A stretch of DNA of 64,000 bases from Solibacillus sp. FSL R7-0682 (lineage in GTDB: Bacteria > Bacillota > Bacilli > Bacillales_A > Planococcaceae): NCBI RefSeq assembly GCF_038005985.1, contig NZ_JBBOUI010000001.1:639501-703500 (forward strand). Direction: 5' to 3'. Below are positions 52,636 to 61,550 of this stretch, piece after piece. Within the stretch, counting starts at the first letter, position 1; each line of letters starts with the position of its first letter. The notes beneath the pieces are model-generated. The model saw only the letters and a program-made list of their open reading frames with translations. It was not told the DNA's origin and made no database searches. The position numbers were made by a program, and so were the translations under genes.

Positions 52636-54117
52636 ATGTCAAAATCAAATAAATCGGAAAATAATTATTTGAAGTCTGTGGATTTACTTCCTATTACTTA
52701 TGAAAACCGCAATATTGGTATGTTCGGTTTTGCTGTAATTTGGGTAGGAATGGCCATTGTATTAGCGGCCTTCGCAATTGGTGCAGGTGGCATCATAAAT
52801 TTAAGTATGCCGATGTTAATACTTGCCACTTTAGTAGGGTCTATATTAATTGGGATCTTTATGGTGATTATCGGTGATATTGGTGTAGAGCATGGATTGT
52901 CTTTTCCAGTTTATATGCGTGCCCCATTCGGTACGATTGGAACACATTTACCGTCGTTTGCTCGTGCTTTTACAGCATCCTGTTGGTTCGGTATTAATAC
53001 GTATTTTGGGTCCGCAGCAATCAATGGAATCTTAAATATAATGTTTGGTTTTGACAACTGGTTCATATGCTTCATCGTCTTTGCAGTATTACAATTATTG
53101 AATGTATCGTTAGGTATTAAATCAATCGAGCGTTTTGCAGACTTTGCCGCACCAATCATTATCTTCATCTCGATTTGGATGTACTTACAATTATCAGCTG
53201 AAGCGCAGGAACAAGGGAAAGCAGTATGGTCATGGGTAGAAGCGCCACAAACAGGATTTGAACAGTTTACCGCATTTATGGTTATTGCTACTGCAATCAT
53301 GGGGTTCTGGGCCACGTTAGCTGCTGATATGCCCACACTTTCTCGGCACTTTAAAGCACCGAAATATGAGCGCAATTGGTTTAAACGTAATAAAACCCAA
53401 TTGTTAGGCTCTCTTGTTGTGCAACCCGTATTTAATACATTAATGATTGTCATTGGTGCTGTTTGTTATATGGCTACAGGCTCTGGAGACCCAGTTAACG
53501 CGCTACAGCAAGCAGCTGGTGGGTTAGTCTTAGTCGTATTATTATCAATGATTGTTCTTGCACAATGGTCAACAAATACGTCTGCCAATGTTATACCTGC
53601 GGCGACAATTTTTTCGAATATTGGTGGATCGAAAGTACCTTTCTGGGTTGGGGTCGTTTTTGCCGGGATTGTTGGAACCGTTGTTCAACCGTGGAGCTTA
53701 TTTGACATATTGAATAGCGTTTTACTTATCATTGGTGGGATTTTATCTTCGATTGTTGGTATTTTATTCGCGGATTATTATTTAATTCGAAAACGAAGAG
53801 TCAATGTAAAAGATTTATATGAAATGAACGGTCAATACCGGTATTATAAAGGAATTAATTTTGCAGGAATTATTGCTTGGATTGTTGGTGGACTTATCGC
53901 TAACATTTGGCCAGCATACTCATCACTCGTAGGCTTCATTGTAGGGGCAGTTTTATATTATGTGTTGGCAAAATTCTGGTGGTTTAAAAAGTACCCTCAA
54001 GCTGAAATTACAAATCCAAGCGATGAAGTTTATTTAGGAATTACAGCTGGACGTAGTTGGGAAATTGATGTGCAAGCAGAACCAATTGCTGTTCCAACAA
54101 CCGTTTCTACAGATTAA
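52636..54117 (+). CDS. NCS1-family nucleobase transporter (probable uracil permease)
   Basis: 493 residues with about 12 membrane helices. NCS1 features include the N-terminal LLPITYENRNIGMFGFAVIW, GIEHGLSFPVYMR-type GVEHGLSFPVYMRAPFG and the helix 3 region WFGINTYFGSAAINGIL. NCS1 proteins import uracil, allantoin, cytosine, hydantoin or thiamine precursors with H+ or Na+. Position after preTA and hydA supports uracil/thymine uptake. GAGATGAGGTG precedes ATG 52636. The next small gene starts 21 bases after its stop. Confidence 0.9.
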   Translation: MSKSNKSENNYLKSVDLLPITYENRNIGMFGFAVIWVGMAIVLAAFAIGAGGIINLSMPMLILATLVGSILIGIFMVIIGDIGVEHGLSFPVYMRAPFGTIGTHLPSFARAFTASCWFGINTYFGSAAINGILNIMFGFDNWFICFIVFAVLQLLNVSLGIKSIERFADFAAPIIIFISIWMYLQLSAEAQEQGKAVWSWVEAPQTGFEQFTAFMVIATAIMGFWATLAADMPTLSRHFKAPKYERNWFKRNKTQLLGSLVVQPVFNTLMIVIGAVCYMATGSGDPVNALQQAAGGLVLVVLLSMIVLAQWSTNTSANVIPAATIFSNIGGSKVPFWVGVVFAGIVGTVVQPWSLFDILNSVLLIIGGILSSIVGILFADYYLIRKRRVNVKDLYEMNGQYRYYKGINFAGIIAWIVGGLIANIWPAYSSLVGFIVGAVLYYVLAKFWWFKKYPQAEITNPSDEVYLGITAGRSWEIDVQAEPIAVPTTVSTD

Positions 54118-54138
54118 AAATTGAAACGAGGTGCTCCA

Positions 54139-54351
54139 ATGTCAGAATATAAATATGTAGCAGAAGAAATTCAACAAATTGATCAGCTACTTGCTGAAAA
54201 CTATTTATTCAAAAGTATTAAAGAAGATTTAGAAGGCGCTTTTGTTACCTTTATAAATATTGAAAATAATGAAGAGCGAATACTGCATATTAAAATGGCT
54301 GATACACGTAAATATTTCTCTTCAAAATTGCATGAGCAGTTAAATAGTTGA
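54139..54351 (+). CDS. Unrecognised 70-residue protein at the end of the pyrimidine operon
   Basis: Begins MSEYKYVAEEIQQIDQLLAE and ends HEQLNS. It is soluble and acidic, with an alternating helix-strand look (LEGAFVTFINIENNEERILH is strand-like). ATG 54139 follows ACGAGGTG and fits better than the TTG at 54121. The short spacing to the permease gene and the terminator directly after it (54359) place it in the catabolic transcript. I do not recognise the family; it could be an accessory to the permease or dehydrogenase. Confidence 0.7.
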   Translation: MSEYKYVAEEIQQIDQLLAENYLFKSIKEDLEGAFVTFINIENNEERILHIKMADTRKYFSSKLHEQLNS

Positions 54352-54358
54352 ATTTTAT

Positions 54359-54406
54359 AAACTAGTGTTATTATGGGGAGTTTTCATAATAATACTAGTT
54401 TTTGTT
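54359..54406 (+). terminator. Terminator of the hydA-preTA-permease transcript
   Basis: AAACTAGTGTTATTATG pairs with CATAATAATACTAGTTT (one mismatch), followed by TTTTGTTT. Confidence 0.85.
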
Positions 54407-54417
54407 TGGAATCAAAA

Positions 54418-54493
54418 ATGCTGTTGACGTATATAAAATATAGCCAACAGCATACTTTATTTAACGCTCAATTATGACGAGTCATAATTGAGC
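54418..54493. terminator. Two further hairpins before the coat protein gene end
   Basis: ATGCTGTTG/CAACAGCAT (54418-54453), and a 13-bp near-perfect palindrome GCTCAATTATGAC/GTCATAATTGAGC (54466-54493) whose edge overlaps the stop codon of the minus-strand coat gene. They probably end that convergent transcript. Confidence 0.6.
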
Positions 54494-55104
54494 TAGTTAG
54501 GCATATTTTTTGCTTGCTGTGCTTGCCCATACATATTGAGCATAATGTTCATGTCCTCTTGAGAGAATTGAGGAACTTGATAATAGCCTTTTTTGTTTTG
54601 GTAAAGGGCAATTTCATAGGCCATTTCAATACAGTTAGGTACTGAATCTTGTAGTACACGACGCACAACAGGGTTTGTTGATTCAAGTGCAGCGGCAGTT
54701 TTCCCTGTTGCACCAGCTTTATGACATGCAAGCATGAAACCTGAAATAACTGCGTCATCTATTTCATTAGCCGCTTGCATTGGTTTCTTTGGCTGGCCTG
54801 GCTTTATTCCATACGTTGTATCATTGCCAGTTTGCATGTTGTAACTACGAGTAGGATGTTTTGGATCATGACCAGTTTTATATGCTTCCATCGTAATATT
54901 ATATTCGTCAAGCATAAAAGCATACTGGCGGTCCAAAATAGTAAGTAATTCATTGTCTTCTACTTTGTCACGTAACAGGACATATTGATTTAAGCCACCG
55001 ATCATAGTGCTTAAAACTTCATGCACATCCATTAATTCATGTGCTCCGTGATTCATTGAAAGTGGCATCGAATTGTCTTGTGATTGCGATGATTGGGTAA
55101 ACAT
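54493..55104 (-). CDS. CotF-family spore coat protein
   Basis: 203 residues. The CotF-like ferritin-fold helices are visible: HELMDVHEVLSTMIGGLNQY, ILDRQYAFMLDEYNITMEAY and, in the second half, VRRVLQDSVPNCIEMAYEIA. A Gln/Tyr-rich end (GYYQVPQFSQEDM) is typical. It indicates an endospore former. ATG 55104 has GGAGG nine bases upstream on the minus strand; longer starts would overlap it. Single gene, probably under mother-cell sigma control, though no such promoter was confirmed. Confidence 0.88.
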   Translation of the reverse strand: MFTQSSQSQDNSMPLSMNHGAHELMDVHEVLSTMIGGLNQYVLLRDKVEDNELLTILDRQYAFMLDEYNITMEAYKTGHDPKHPTRSYNMQTGNDTTYGIKPGQPKKPMQAANEIDDAVISGFMLACHKAGATGKTAAALESTNPVVRRVLQDSVPNCIEMAYEIALYQNKKGYYQVPQFSQEDMNIMLNMYGQAQQAKNMPN

Positions 55105-55209
55105 ATTGTAACCTCCATAATAAAATATTTCGTACATGATTATTGTGGCAGAGGGACAAGAATTTATTCGTTTTTACTTCAGGAAATGATAGGAAGGAGG
55201 ATTATTGAA

Positions 55210-55797
55210 ATGAAAAATGAAAAAGGTAGTGCACTCGTCATTGTGATTATAATTATTGCGGTTGTCGGTATTGCAGCATTATTGATTATTCCAAAATACA
55301 ATAATTTAGTAACGGGGGAAGAAAAAATTGAAGCTTCCTGGGCGCAAGTTGATAATCAATTACAGCGTCGGTTTGATTTGATCCCAAATTTGGTGAATAC
55401 AGTAAAGGGCTATGCTGCTCATGAGGAGGACATTTTTACGCAAATTGCCGAGGCTCGAACAGAATATGGCAATGCCAACACGGTTGAAGAATTGGCAGGG
55501 GCGAATAATGATTTATCATCTGCATTATCGCGGTTGTTAGTGGTAGTGGAAAATTATCCGAACTTAAAAGCAGATAGTCAATTTACTCGTTTAATGGATG
55601 AGTTAGCAGGTACGGAAAACCGATTAGCTGTAGCAAGGAAAGATTACAATGAAAGCGTACAGCAATTTAACAATGATGCAAGAAGATTTCCAGGTAATAT
55701 AGTTGCAAGTATTTTTGGCTTTGAGAAAAAGGATTATTTTGAAATTAAGGAAGGCGTAGAAGAGGTACCATCCGTAGATTTTGGGAGCGATGAATGA
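55210..55797 (+). CDS. lemA: LemA family protein
   Basis: 195 residues. One N-terminal membrane helix (about 6-28, ALVIVIIIIAVVGIAALLII) with a short cytosolic start, then the four-helix LemA domain: SWAQVDNQLQRRFDLIPNLV is the family signature, and YNESVQQFNNDARRFPGNIV the second. Function is not established; LemA proteins regularly pair with TPM-domain proteins such as the one following 52 bases later. ATG 55210 has GGAAGGAGG upstream; frames further left lack ribosome sites. Confidence 0.93.
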   Translation: MKNEKGSALVIVIIIIAVVGIAALLIIPKYNNLVTGEEKIEASWAQVDNQLQRRFDLIPNLVNTVKGYAAHEEDIFTQIAEARTEYGNANTVEELAGANNDLSSALSRLLVVVENYPNLKADSQFTRLMDELAGTENRLAVARKDYNESVQQFNNDARRFPGNIVASIFGFEKKDYFEIKEGVEEVPSVDFGSDE

Positions 55798-55849
55798 TGG
55801 GCAAAGAGGCAATGATTTAAATCGTTGCTTTTAAAGGAGGTAAGATGAC

Positions 55850-56620
55850 ATGAGGTTTTTAATCTCGTTTCTAATTGGTCTGCTTTTACTGCCTATTTCT
55901 ACGATGGCGGCAGTTCCACCAAAGCCTGCATACAATTCTTATGTTTATGATTATGCTAATGTCATTTCAGAGGATGTCGAGAAAAAGCTAATCCAAGCAG
56001 CGAAAACATTAGAAGATTCTACTGGCAATGTCGTAATAATGATGACCATCGATACAATTGGAGAGCTAGAACCCTATGAATTTGGTACAGAAACGATACG
56101 AAACTGGGGCATTGGAAGTGCAAAGGTGGATAATGGCATGCTTATCTTTGCAACGACTAAGCAAGGGCCAGGTCAAAATGACGTATGGATTTCCGTTGGC
56201 GAAGGTTTAGAAGGCGATTATCCAGATGGCAAGCTCGGAAGCATGATTGATACGTATATGATGCCGTACTTAGCGAATGGGGATTATACAAATGCATTCG
56301 CCAACATATTTTCGCAATTTTATGAGGAAATGGATGGCGAAGTAAGTGGTACGGACTTGGTGAGGCCCGTTGATCACTCAACAGAGGGTGGAGGTGTTTC
56401 GATTGGATTCATTCTATTTATCATTGTCGTTTATTACATCATTTCTAGATACGGCGGAGGAGGTGGTCCAGGAGGACGTAGACGAACAGCACGGAGAATC
56501 TATCGACAGGGTGGCTTCCCGACTGGCTTAGGCGGAGGCTTAGGTGGAGGGACATCAGGAGGCTTTGGCGGTTTCGGTGGTGGAGGATCATCAGGCGGCG
56601 GTGCAGGAAGAAAATTTTAG
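55850..56620 (+). CDS. TPM-domain membrane protein (YgcG-like)
   Basis: 256 residues. Signal peptide (about 1-21, ending TMAAVPP), TPM domain (about 30-165; NSYVYDYANVISEDVEKKLI, then WISVGEGLEGDYPDGKLG), a membrane helix near 185-200 (IGFILFIIVVYYIIS) and a Gly-rich tail of GG and GGFGG units. TPM domains have been reported as weak phosphatases or scaffolds. Its gene follows lemA, a widely conserved pairing. The stop codon lies in the terminator stem at 56619. Confidence 0.9.
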   Translation: MRFLISFLIGLLLLPISTMAAVPPKPAYNSYVYDYANVISEDVEKKLIQAAKTLEDSTGNVVIMMTIDTIGELEPYEFGTETIRNWGIGSAKVDNGMLIFATTKQGPGQNDVWISVGEGLEGDYPDGKLGSMIDTYMMPYLANGDYTNAFANIFSQFYEEMDGEVSGTDLVRPVDHSTEGGGVSIGFILFIIVVYYIISRYGGGGGPGGRRRTARRIYRQGGFPTGLGGGLGGGTSGGFGGFGGGGSSGGGAGRKF

Positions 56621-56648
56621 ACACTTTCATATTGGAAGTGTCTTTTTG
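56619..56648 (+). terminator. Terminator after the TPM gene
   Basis: AGACACTT pairs with AAGTGTCT, followed by TTTT; the left arm begins at the stop codon. Confidence 0.8.
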
Positions 56649-56807
56649 ATGAAAAATACCCTCCTGAAATGGTAATCAACGGACGATAATTGGATCACAG
56701 AACAAGGTTTATGTGAAGGCACAAAAGGAACGAGTCACGAAAAATACAATATATATTTGTAAAAAAAAACCTCATAAAAGCTATAATAAAGGAAAGGAGA
56801 GAAAAGC

Positions 56808-57041
56808 ATGCTTGTAAAATTTTATTCAAGACCCGATTGCGAGTTATGTAACGAAGGACTACACGTACTCAAAATTGTTCAGGAGGATATTTCATTTGAC
56901 ATCGAGCAAATTAATATTGAAGAAAATGATGTCATACATGAAAAATATATGTTTATGATTCCAGTTGTTGAACAAGATGGCGATGTTATTCAATATGGTC
57001 AGCTTGACTATCCGACCCTTTTAGAGGCGCTAAGTGATTAA
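56808..57041 (+). CDS. Glutaredoxin-like (DUF836) thioredoxin-fold protein
   Basis: 77 residues. MLVKFYSRPDCELCNEG carries the N-terminal CxxC redox motif at about residues 11-14 on a beta-alpha start, and MIPVVEQDGD contains the cis-Pro (IP) of the thioredoxin fold. DUF836 proteins are small glutaredoxin relatives of unknown partner. GGAAAGGAGAG precedes ATG 56808. It lies 165 bases before cggR but has its own upstream TATAAT (56783), so it is not part of the glycolytic operon. Confidence 0.85.
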   Translation: MLVKFYSRPDCELCNEGLHVLKIVQEDISFDIEQINIEENDVIHEKYMFMIPVVEQDGDVIQYGQLDYPTLLEALSD

Positions 57042-57088
57042 TTACTAGCGCCCAATCACGAATTATTTTCGGAATTGAAGGGATATTG

Positions 57089-57117
57089 TTGCAAACAAAT
57101 ATTATTCATTTTATAAT
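57089..57117 (+). promoter_or_regulatory. cggR-gapA promoter
   Basis: TTGCAA (57089-57094), 17 bases, TATAAT (57112-57117). Confidence 0.65.
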
Positions 57118-57146
57118 AAAGGCACAAATTATTTTTTTGCCGCAAG

Positions 57147-57182
57147 TGGGACTAAAAATTATATAGTGGGACAAATTACGAC
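57147..57182 (+). promoter_or_regulatory. CggR operator
   Basis: Two direct half-operators with the architecture known for CggR (CGGGAC-N6-TGTC-N4-CGGGAC-N6-TGTC): TGGGAC 57147, six bases, TTAT, four bases, TGGGAC 57167, six bases, CGAC. The spacing is exact and the GGGAC cores are intact, while the weaker half-boxes diverge. It lies about 25 bases before the cggR start. Confidence 0.78.
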
Positions 57183-57206
57183 CAATAAATACTGGTAGGT
57201 GAGATT

Positions 57207-58241
57207 TTGGACAATATTTCATTTTTTGAAGCAGAGCGAAAATTGATGCCTGAAATAGATTTATTATTTCAAAAACGTTTTCGAGTTTTGCAGGCATTAG
57301 CGACATTTGGTCCAATTGGAAGAAGAGCTTTAGCTGAGCAACTAAATTTATCTGAACGAGAAATTCGTAATGAAACAACAATATTAAATGAGCAAAAATT
57401 AATTTTTATTCAACAAAAAGGTATGATTTGCTCACCACAAGGGTATGAAATATTGGAGCAGCTTCTTTCCTTGTTCCGTGAATTGTCGGGCTTAGCTGCT
57501 AAAGAACAGCAACTAAAAGATATATTTGGCATCGAACGGGTGATAATCGTACCTGGAAATGTGGAATTAGATAGCACAGTAAAACATCACCTAGGCAAAG
57601 AAGCTGCAACTATTTTAAATACAAGTGCAAAAGGGCAAGATAAAATTGCGGTCACGGGTGGAAGTACAGTAGCGACAATAGAGGAATTTTTAACACCCAA
57701 CACTTTGTTAAATCAAGTGAAATTTATTTCTGCACGAGGTGGAATGGGGGATGAAATGACATTCCAGGCGAATACATTAGTTGCTAAGTTTGCACAAAAA
57801 TGTGGCGCTACGTATCGCACCTTATTTTTACCAGAGCATTTAAGCGATCAAGCATATCAGGCAATGAAAAGCGAACCGATGATTGAAGAAATGATGACCC
57901 TTTATGAGCAAATTAACATTGTTGTTCATGGTATTGGTGCAGCCCAAGAAATGGCGCTCCGAAGAAATAGTTCTGAGCAAGAGCAACAGCTACTTAATGA
58001 AAAGGGTGCAGTCGGTGAAGCATTTGGCTATTACTTTAATGAGGCAGGCGAAATCGTTCATCATATTCGAACAATAGGCATTCAGCTTGAACAAGTAAAA
58101 AATGCTCAAAAGGTCATTGCAATTGCAGCGGGTGCGAATAAAGCTACTGCAATTCAAGCCTACTTTAAAAATGCTGCTGTACAATCGGTTCTCATTACCG
58201 ATGAGCAAACTGCAAACGAGATTTTAGGAAATATAAAGTAG
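57207..58241 (+). CDS. cggR: Central glycolytic genes regulator CggR
   Basis: 344 residues, SorC/DeoR family. N-terminal winged helix (GPIGRRALAEQLNLSEREIR, about 35-55) and C-terminal sugar-phosphate-binding domain (VTGGSTVATIEEF near 150 and the GAVGEAFGYYF near 265). In Bacillus it represses gapA and downstream genes, and fructose-1,6-bisphosphate relieves it. A matching operator precedes it, so it is autoregulated. TTG start 57207 with TAGGTGAG upstream. gapA begins 60 bases later, with a hairpin between. Confidence 0.94.
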   Translation: MDNISFFEAERKLMPEIDLLFQKRFRVLQALATFGPIGRRALAEQLNLSEREIRNETTILNEQKLIFIQQKGMICSPQGYEILEQLLSLFRELSGLAAKEQQLKDIFGIERVIIVPGNVELDSTVKHHLGKEAATILNTSAKGQDKIAVTGGSTVATIEEFLTPNTLLNQVKFISARGGMGDEMTFQANTLVAKFAQKCGATYRTLFLPEHLSDQAYQAMKSEPMIEEMMTLYEQINIVVHGIGAAQEMALRRNSSEQEQQLLNEKGAVGEAFGYYFNEAGEIVHHIRTIGIQLEQVKNAQKVIAIAAGANKATAIQAYFKNAAVQSVLITDEQTANEILGNIK

Positions 58242-58249
58242 TTTTTAAA

Positions 58250-58269
58250 AGTATGTTTAATAGCATACT
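58250..58269 (+). other. Hairpin between cggR and gapA
   Basis: AGTATG pairs with CATACT across an 8-base loop. In B. subtilis the cggR-gapA transcript is cut in this region and the gapA part is stabilised by a 5' stem-loop; this hairpin could play that part. Confidence 0.45.
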
Positions 58270-58301
58270 GATTAAATAATAAATTATTGGAGGAATTTCA
58301 A

Positions 58302-59312
58302 ATGGCATTACAATTAGCAATTAACGGATTTGGTCGTATCGGACGTTTAGTATTCCGCGAGGCGATGAAGCATGATGAATTTGAAGTAGTGGCAGTAAAT
58401 GACTTAACAGATGCAAAGCAATTAGCGCATTTATTAAAATATGACTCCATTCACGGTGTGTACGATGCAGATGTGCAAGCAGAAGATGATGCATTTATCG
58501 TAAATGGCAAACGCATTCAAGTGTATTCAGAAAAAGATCCAGCTAAATTACCTTGGGGCGAGATTGGCGTTGACGTTGTTCTTGAATGTACAGGTAGATG
58601 GCGTTCGATGGAAGAAGTCTCAAAACATATCGAAGCAGGTGCAAAAAAAGCAATTCTGTCAGCTCCTGCAAAAGGGGATATGCCAACATATGTAATGGGT
58701 GTAAACCATAAAGATTATGATCCATCACAGGACGTTATCTCGAATGCATCGTGTACGACAAACTGTTTAGCTCCACTGGCAAAGGTATTAGACGAAAAGT
58801 TCGGTATTAAGCGCGGTATGATGACGACAATTCACTCATACACAAATGACCAACGTATTCTTGACTTTCCACACTCTGACCCACGCCGTGCACGTGCTGG
58901 AGCAGTATCAATGATTCCAACAACAACGGGTGCGGCAGTCGCAGTATCTAAAGTATTGCCACAACTTAAAGGAAAATTAGACGGTTTCTCAATGCGCGTA
59001 CCTACACCAAACGTATCATGTGTAGATTTAGTAGCAGAACTTAATGCAGATGTTACGGTAGATACAATTAACGCAGCATTAAAAGAGGCATCAGAAGGCG
59101 AATTAAAAGGGATTTTAGCATACAATGAATTGCCGTTAGTATCGATTGACTACAATGGTAACGCTGCTTCATCAACAATTGACGGTTTATCAACGATGGT
59201 AATGGAAAACCGCATGGTGAAAGTTGTTTCATGGTATGACAACGAAATCGGTTATTCTACTCGCTTAATGGATTTAGCATTATACATTGCAGAGCGCGGT
59301 ATTAAGGAATAA
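58302..59312 (+). CDS. gapA: Glyceraldehyde-3-phosphate dehydrogenase
   Basis: 336 residues. NAD-binding NGFGRIGRLVFREA at the start, catalytic C151 in SNASCTTNCLAP, and the downstream His region IHSYTNDQRILD. The position after cggR identifies the glycolytic enzyme, as distinct from gluconeogenic GapB; Asp in NDLTDAKQLA near residue 34 also fits NAD preference. AATTGGAGG precedes ATG 58302. A terminator at 59427 and separate promoter at 59507 divide it from pgk. Confidence 0.97.
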   Translation: MALQLAINGFGRIGRLVFREAMKHDEFEVVAVNDLTDAKQLAHLLKYDSIHGVYDADVQAEDDAFIVNGKRIQVYSEKDPAKLPWGEIGVDVVLECTGRWRSMEEVSKHIEAGAKKAILSAPAKGDMPTYVMGVNHKDYDPSQDVISNASCTTNCLAPLAKVLDEKFGIKRGMMTTIHSYTNDQRILDFPHSDPRRARAGAVSMIPTTTGAAVAVSKVLPQLKGKLDGFSMRVPTPNVSCVDLVAELNADVTVDTINAALKEASEGELKGILAYNELPLVSIDYNGNAASSTIDGLSTMVMENRMVKVVSWYDNEIGYSTRLMDLALYIAERGIKE

Positions 59313-59426
59313 ATAATTGTGACATACTTTTTCGAAATTAAAGAAAAAGTGTGACATATTAATCGTTATTCGTCATAAAAAGTATAGCCTTTAATTGGCG
59401 TACACTTTATAATAAATAAGGGTAGA

Positions 59427-59461
59427 AGAGCGGTAGGGAATCACCCAACCGCTCTTTTTTT
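59427..59461 (+). terminator. Terminator after gapA
   Basis: AGAGCGGT/ACCGCTCT stem with a 13-base loop and T7. Confidence 0.85.
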
Positions 59462-59506
59462 GGAGATAAGTAAAATGAGGACATTACAAGACAGTCCGAC
59501 ACAATT

Positions 59507-59534
59507 TTGATACTATTTGAACTAGCTATATGAT
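59507..59534 (+). promoter_or_regulatory. Promoter of the pgk-tpiA-gpmI-eno operon
   Basis: TTGATA (59507-59512), 16 bases, TATGAT (59529-59534), about 50 bases before pgk. It allows basal glycolytic expression independent of CggR. Confidence 0.6.
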
Positions 59535-59585
59535 TAGTGAAATTAGAAAATATCCGATACTAAATATTTAAGGAGGATTTTCTTT

Positions 59586-60770
59586 ATGTTTTTAAAGAAG
59601 TCAATGAACGATGTAGAAGTAAAAGGCAAGCGCGTATTTGTACGTGTTGATTTCAACGTGCCAATGGAAGATGGGAAAATTACTGACGAAACGCGTATTC
59701 GTGCAGCAATTCCAACAATCAAGCAACTAGTAGAAGGCGGCGCGAAAGTTATCTTAGCTTCACACCTTGGCCGTCCAAAAGGTGAAGTAAATGAAGATAT
59801 GCGTTTAACAGTAGTTGGGGAGCGCCTAGCTGAATTAATGGGCAAGCCTGTGACAAAGCTAGATGAGTCAATTGGCGAAGCAGTTGAAGTATCCGTAAAC
59901 AATATGCAAGATGGCGATATCCTTCTTCTTGAAAATGTTCGCTTCCATAAAGGAGAAGAAAAAAATGATGAAGGCTTATCAAAAGATTTTGCAAAATTAG
60001 CAGACCTTTATGTGAATGATGCATTTGGTGCAGCTCACCGTGCCCATGCATCAACAGAAGGAATCGCAAAATTCGTTCCTGCCGTTTCAGGTTTATTAAT
60101 GGAAAAAGAATTAGATGTATTAGGAAAAGCATTATCAAACCCAGAGCGTCCATTTACAGCAATTATCGGTGGTGCAAAGGTTAAGGACAAAATCGGTGTG
60201 ATTGAAAACTTATTAGATAAAGTAGATCATTTAATTATTGGTGGTGGTCTATCCTTCACATTTGTTAAAGCAATGGGACATGATATCGGTAAATCCCTAT
60301 TAGAAGAAGATAAAATTGAATTGGCGAAAAGCTTTATTGAACAAGCTAAATCAAAAGGTGTAGCATTACACATGCCAGTTGATGCAGTAGTTGCAAATGA
60401 ATTTTCAAAAGATGCCGAAACAAAAATAGTAGACATCGACGCAATTCCAGCGGATTGGATGGGTCTTGATATTGGGCCAAAAACAGCAGAAAAGTATGCA
60501 GAAGTAATTAAAACATCGAAATTAATCATCTGGAATGGTCCAATGGGCGTATTCGAAATGGACAAGTTTTCCAATGGGACAAAAACAGTGGCGGACGCAA
60601 TGGCTACAACCGAAGGCTACACAATTATCGGTGGCGGTGACTCAGCTGCAGCGGTAGAAAAATTCGAAGTAGCATCTCAAATGGATCACATTTCAACAGG
60701 TGGTGGTGCCTCATTAGAATTAATGGAAGGCAAAGAATTACCTGGAATTGTAGCTTTAAACGATAAATAA
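59586..60770 (+). CDS. pgk: Phosphoglycerate kinase
   Basis: 394 residues. The N-terminal substrate site [30 protein letters not shown] and the C-terminal nucleotide site with [12 protein letters not shown] near 355 are intact. Produces ATP from 1,3-bisphosphoglycerate. AAGGAGGATT precedes ATG 59586. First gene of pgk-tpiA-gpmI-eno; 18 bases to tpiA. Confidence 0.97.
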   Translation: MFLKKSMNDVEVKGKRVFVRVDFNVPMEDGKITDETRIRAAIPTIKQLVEGGAKVILASHLGRPKGEVNEDMRLTVVGERLAELMGKPVTKLDESIGEAVEVSVNNMQDGDILLLENVRFHKGEEKNDEGLSKDFAKLADLYVNDAFGAAHRAHASTEGIAKFVPAVSGLLMEKELDVLGKALSNPERPFTAIIGGAKVKDKIGVIENLLDKVDHLIIGGGLSFTFVKAMGHDIGKSLLEEDKIELAKSFIEQAKSKGVALHMPVDAVVANEFSKDAETKIVDIDAIPADWMGLDIGPKTAEKYAEVIKTSKLIIWNGPMGVFEMDKFSNGTKTVADAMATTEGYTIIGGGDSAAAVEKFEVASQMDHISTGGGASLELMEGKELPGIVALNDK

Positions 60771-60788
60771 GAAATGGAGGAATATACT

Positions 60789-61550
60789 ATGCGTAAACCA
60801 ATCGTAGCAGGAAACTGGAAAATGTATAAAACATTTGATGAGGCGGTTGATTTTGTTGAAGAAATTCAACAGGCAGTTCCTTCTCCCGACAAAGTCGATG
60901 CAGTTGTATGCGCACCTGCAATCTTTTTGCCGACTTTAGTTGTGGCAGCAGAAGATTCATCATTAGCAATCGGTGCACAAAATATGCACTTTGAAGATGA
61001 GGGAGCATTTACAGGGGAAATTAGCCCAGCTATGCTTTCGAATATTAATGTAGACTATGTCATTTTAGGCCACTCAGAGCGTCGTGAAATGTTCAACGAA
61101 ACAGACGAGGCAGTAAATAAAAAAGTTCGTGCGGCATTAAATCATGGAATCGTGCCAATTATTTGTTGTGGTGAAACGTTAGAAGAGCGTGAAGCTGGTT
61201 TGACAGTAAAAAAAGTAGCTGGTCAAATTACGAAGGCGTTAGAAGGTTTTGCACCAGTAGAAGTAGAGCATATGGTGATTGCCTATGAGCCAATTTGGGC
61301 AATCGGAACAGGCAAAACGGCAACAGCAGATGATGCCAATGCAGTATGCGGTTCGATTCGTGCTGTTGTAGAAAGCTTATACGGCAAAGCTACAGCTGAC
61401 AAGATTCGCATTCAGTATGGTGGCAGTGTAAAACCAGAAAACATCGAAGAATTATTAACAAAAGAACATATTGATGGTGCATTAGTTGGTGGTGCAAGCT
61501 TACAACCAGCATCATTCATGAAATTATTGGAGGCGGCAGCAAATGCCTAA
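60789..61550 (+). CDS. tpiA: Triosephosphate isomerase
   Basis: 253 residues. N-terminal AGNWKMYKT (Lys), catalytic His in [10 protein letters not shown] near 95, catalytic Glu in [16 protein letters not shown] (about 165-180) and the phosphate site YGGSV near 212. AAATGGAGGAA precedes ATG 60789. Its end overlaps gpmI by eight bases. Confidence 0.97.
   Translation: MRKPIVAGNWKMYKTFDEAVDFVEEIQQAVPSPDKVDAVVCAPAIFLPTLVVAAEDSSLAIGAQNMHFEDEGAFTGEISPAMLSNINVDYVILGHSERREMFNETDEAVNKKVRAALNHGIVPIICCGETLEEREAGLTVKKVAGQITKALEGFAPVEVEHMVIAYEPIWAIGTGKTATADDANAVCGSIRAVVESLYGKATADKIRIQYGGSVKPENIEELLTKEHIDGALVGGASLQPASFMKLLEAAANA

Noticed and set aside
59317-59359. Repeat TGTGACATA with an ACTTTTTC/GAAAAAGT stem after gapA
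   Set aside because: No T run and a real terminator follows at 59427; it could be an mRNA 3' structure but nothing more can be supported.
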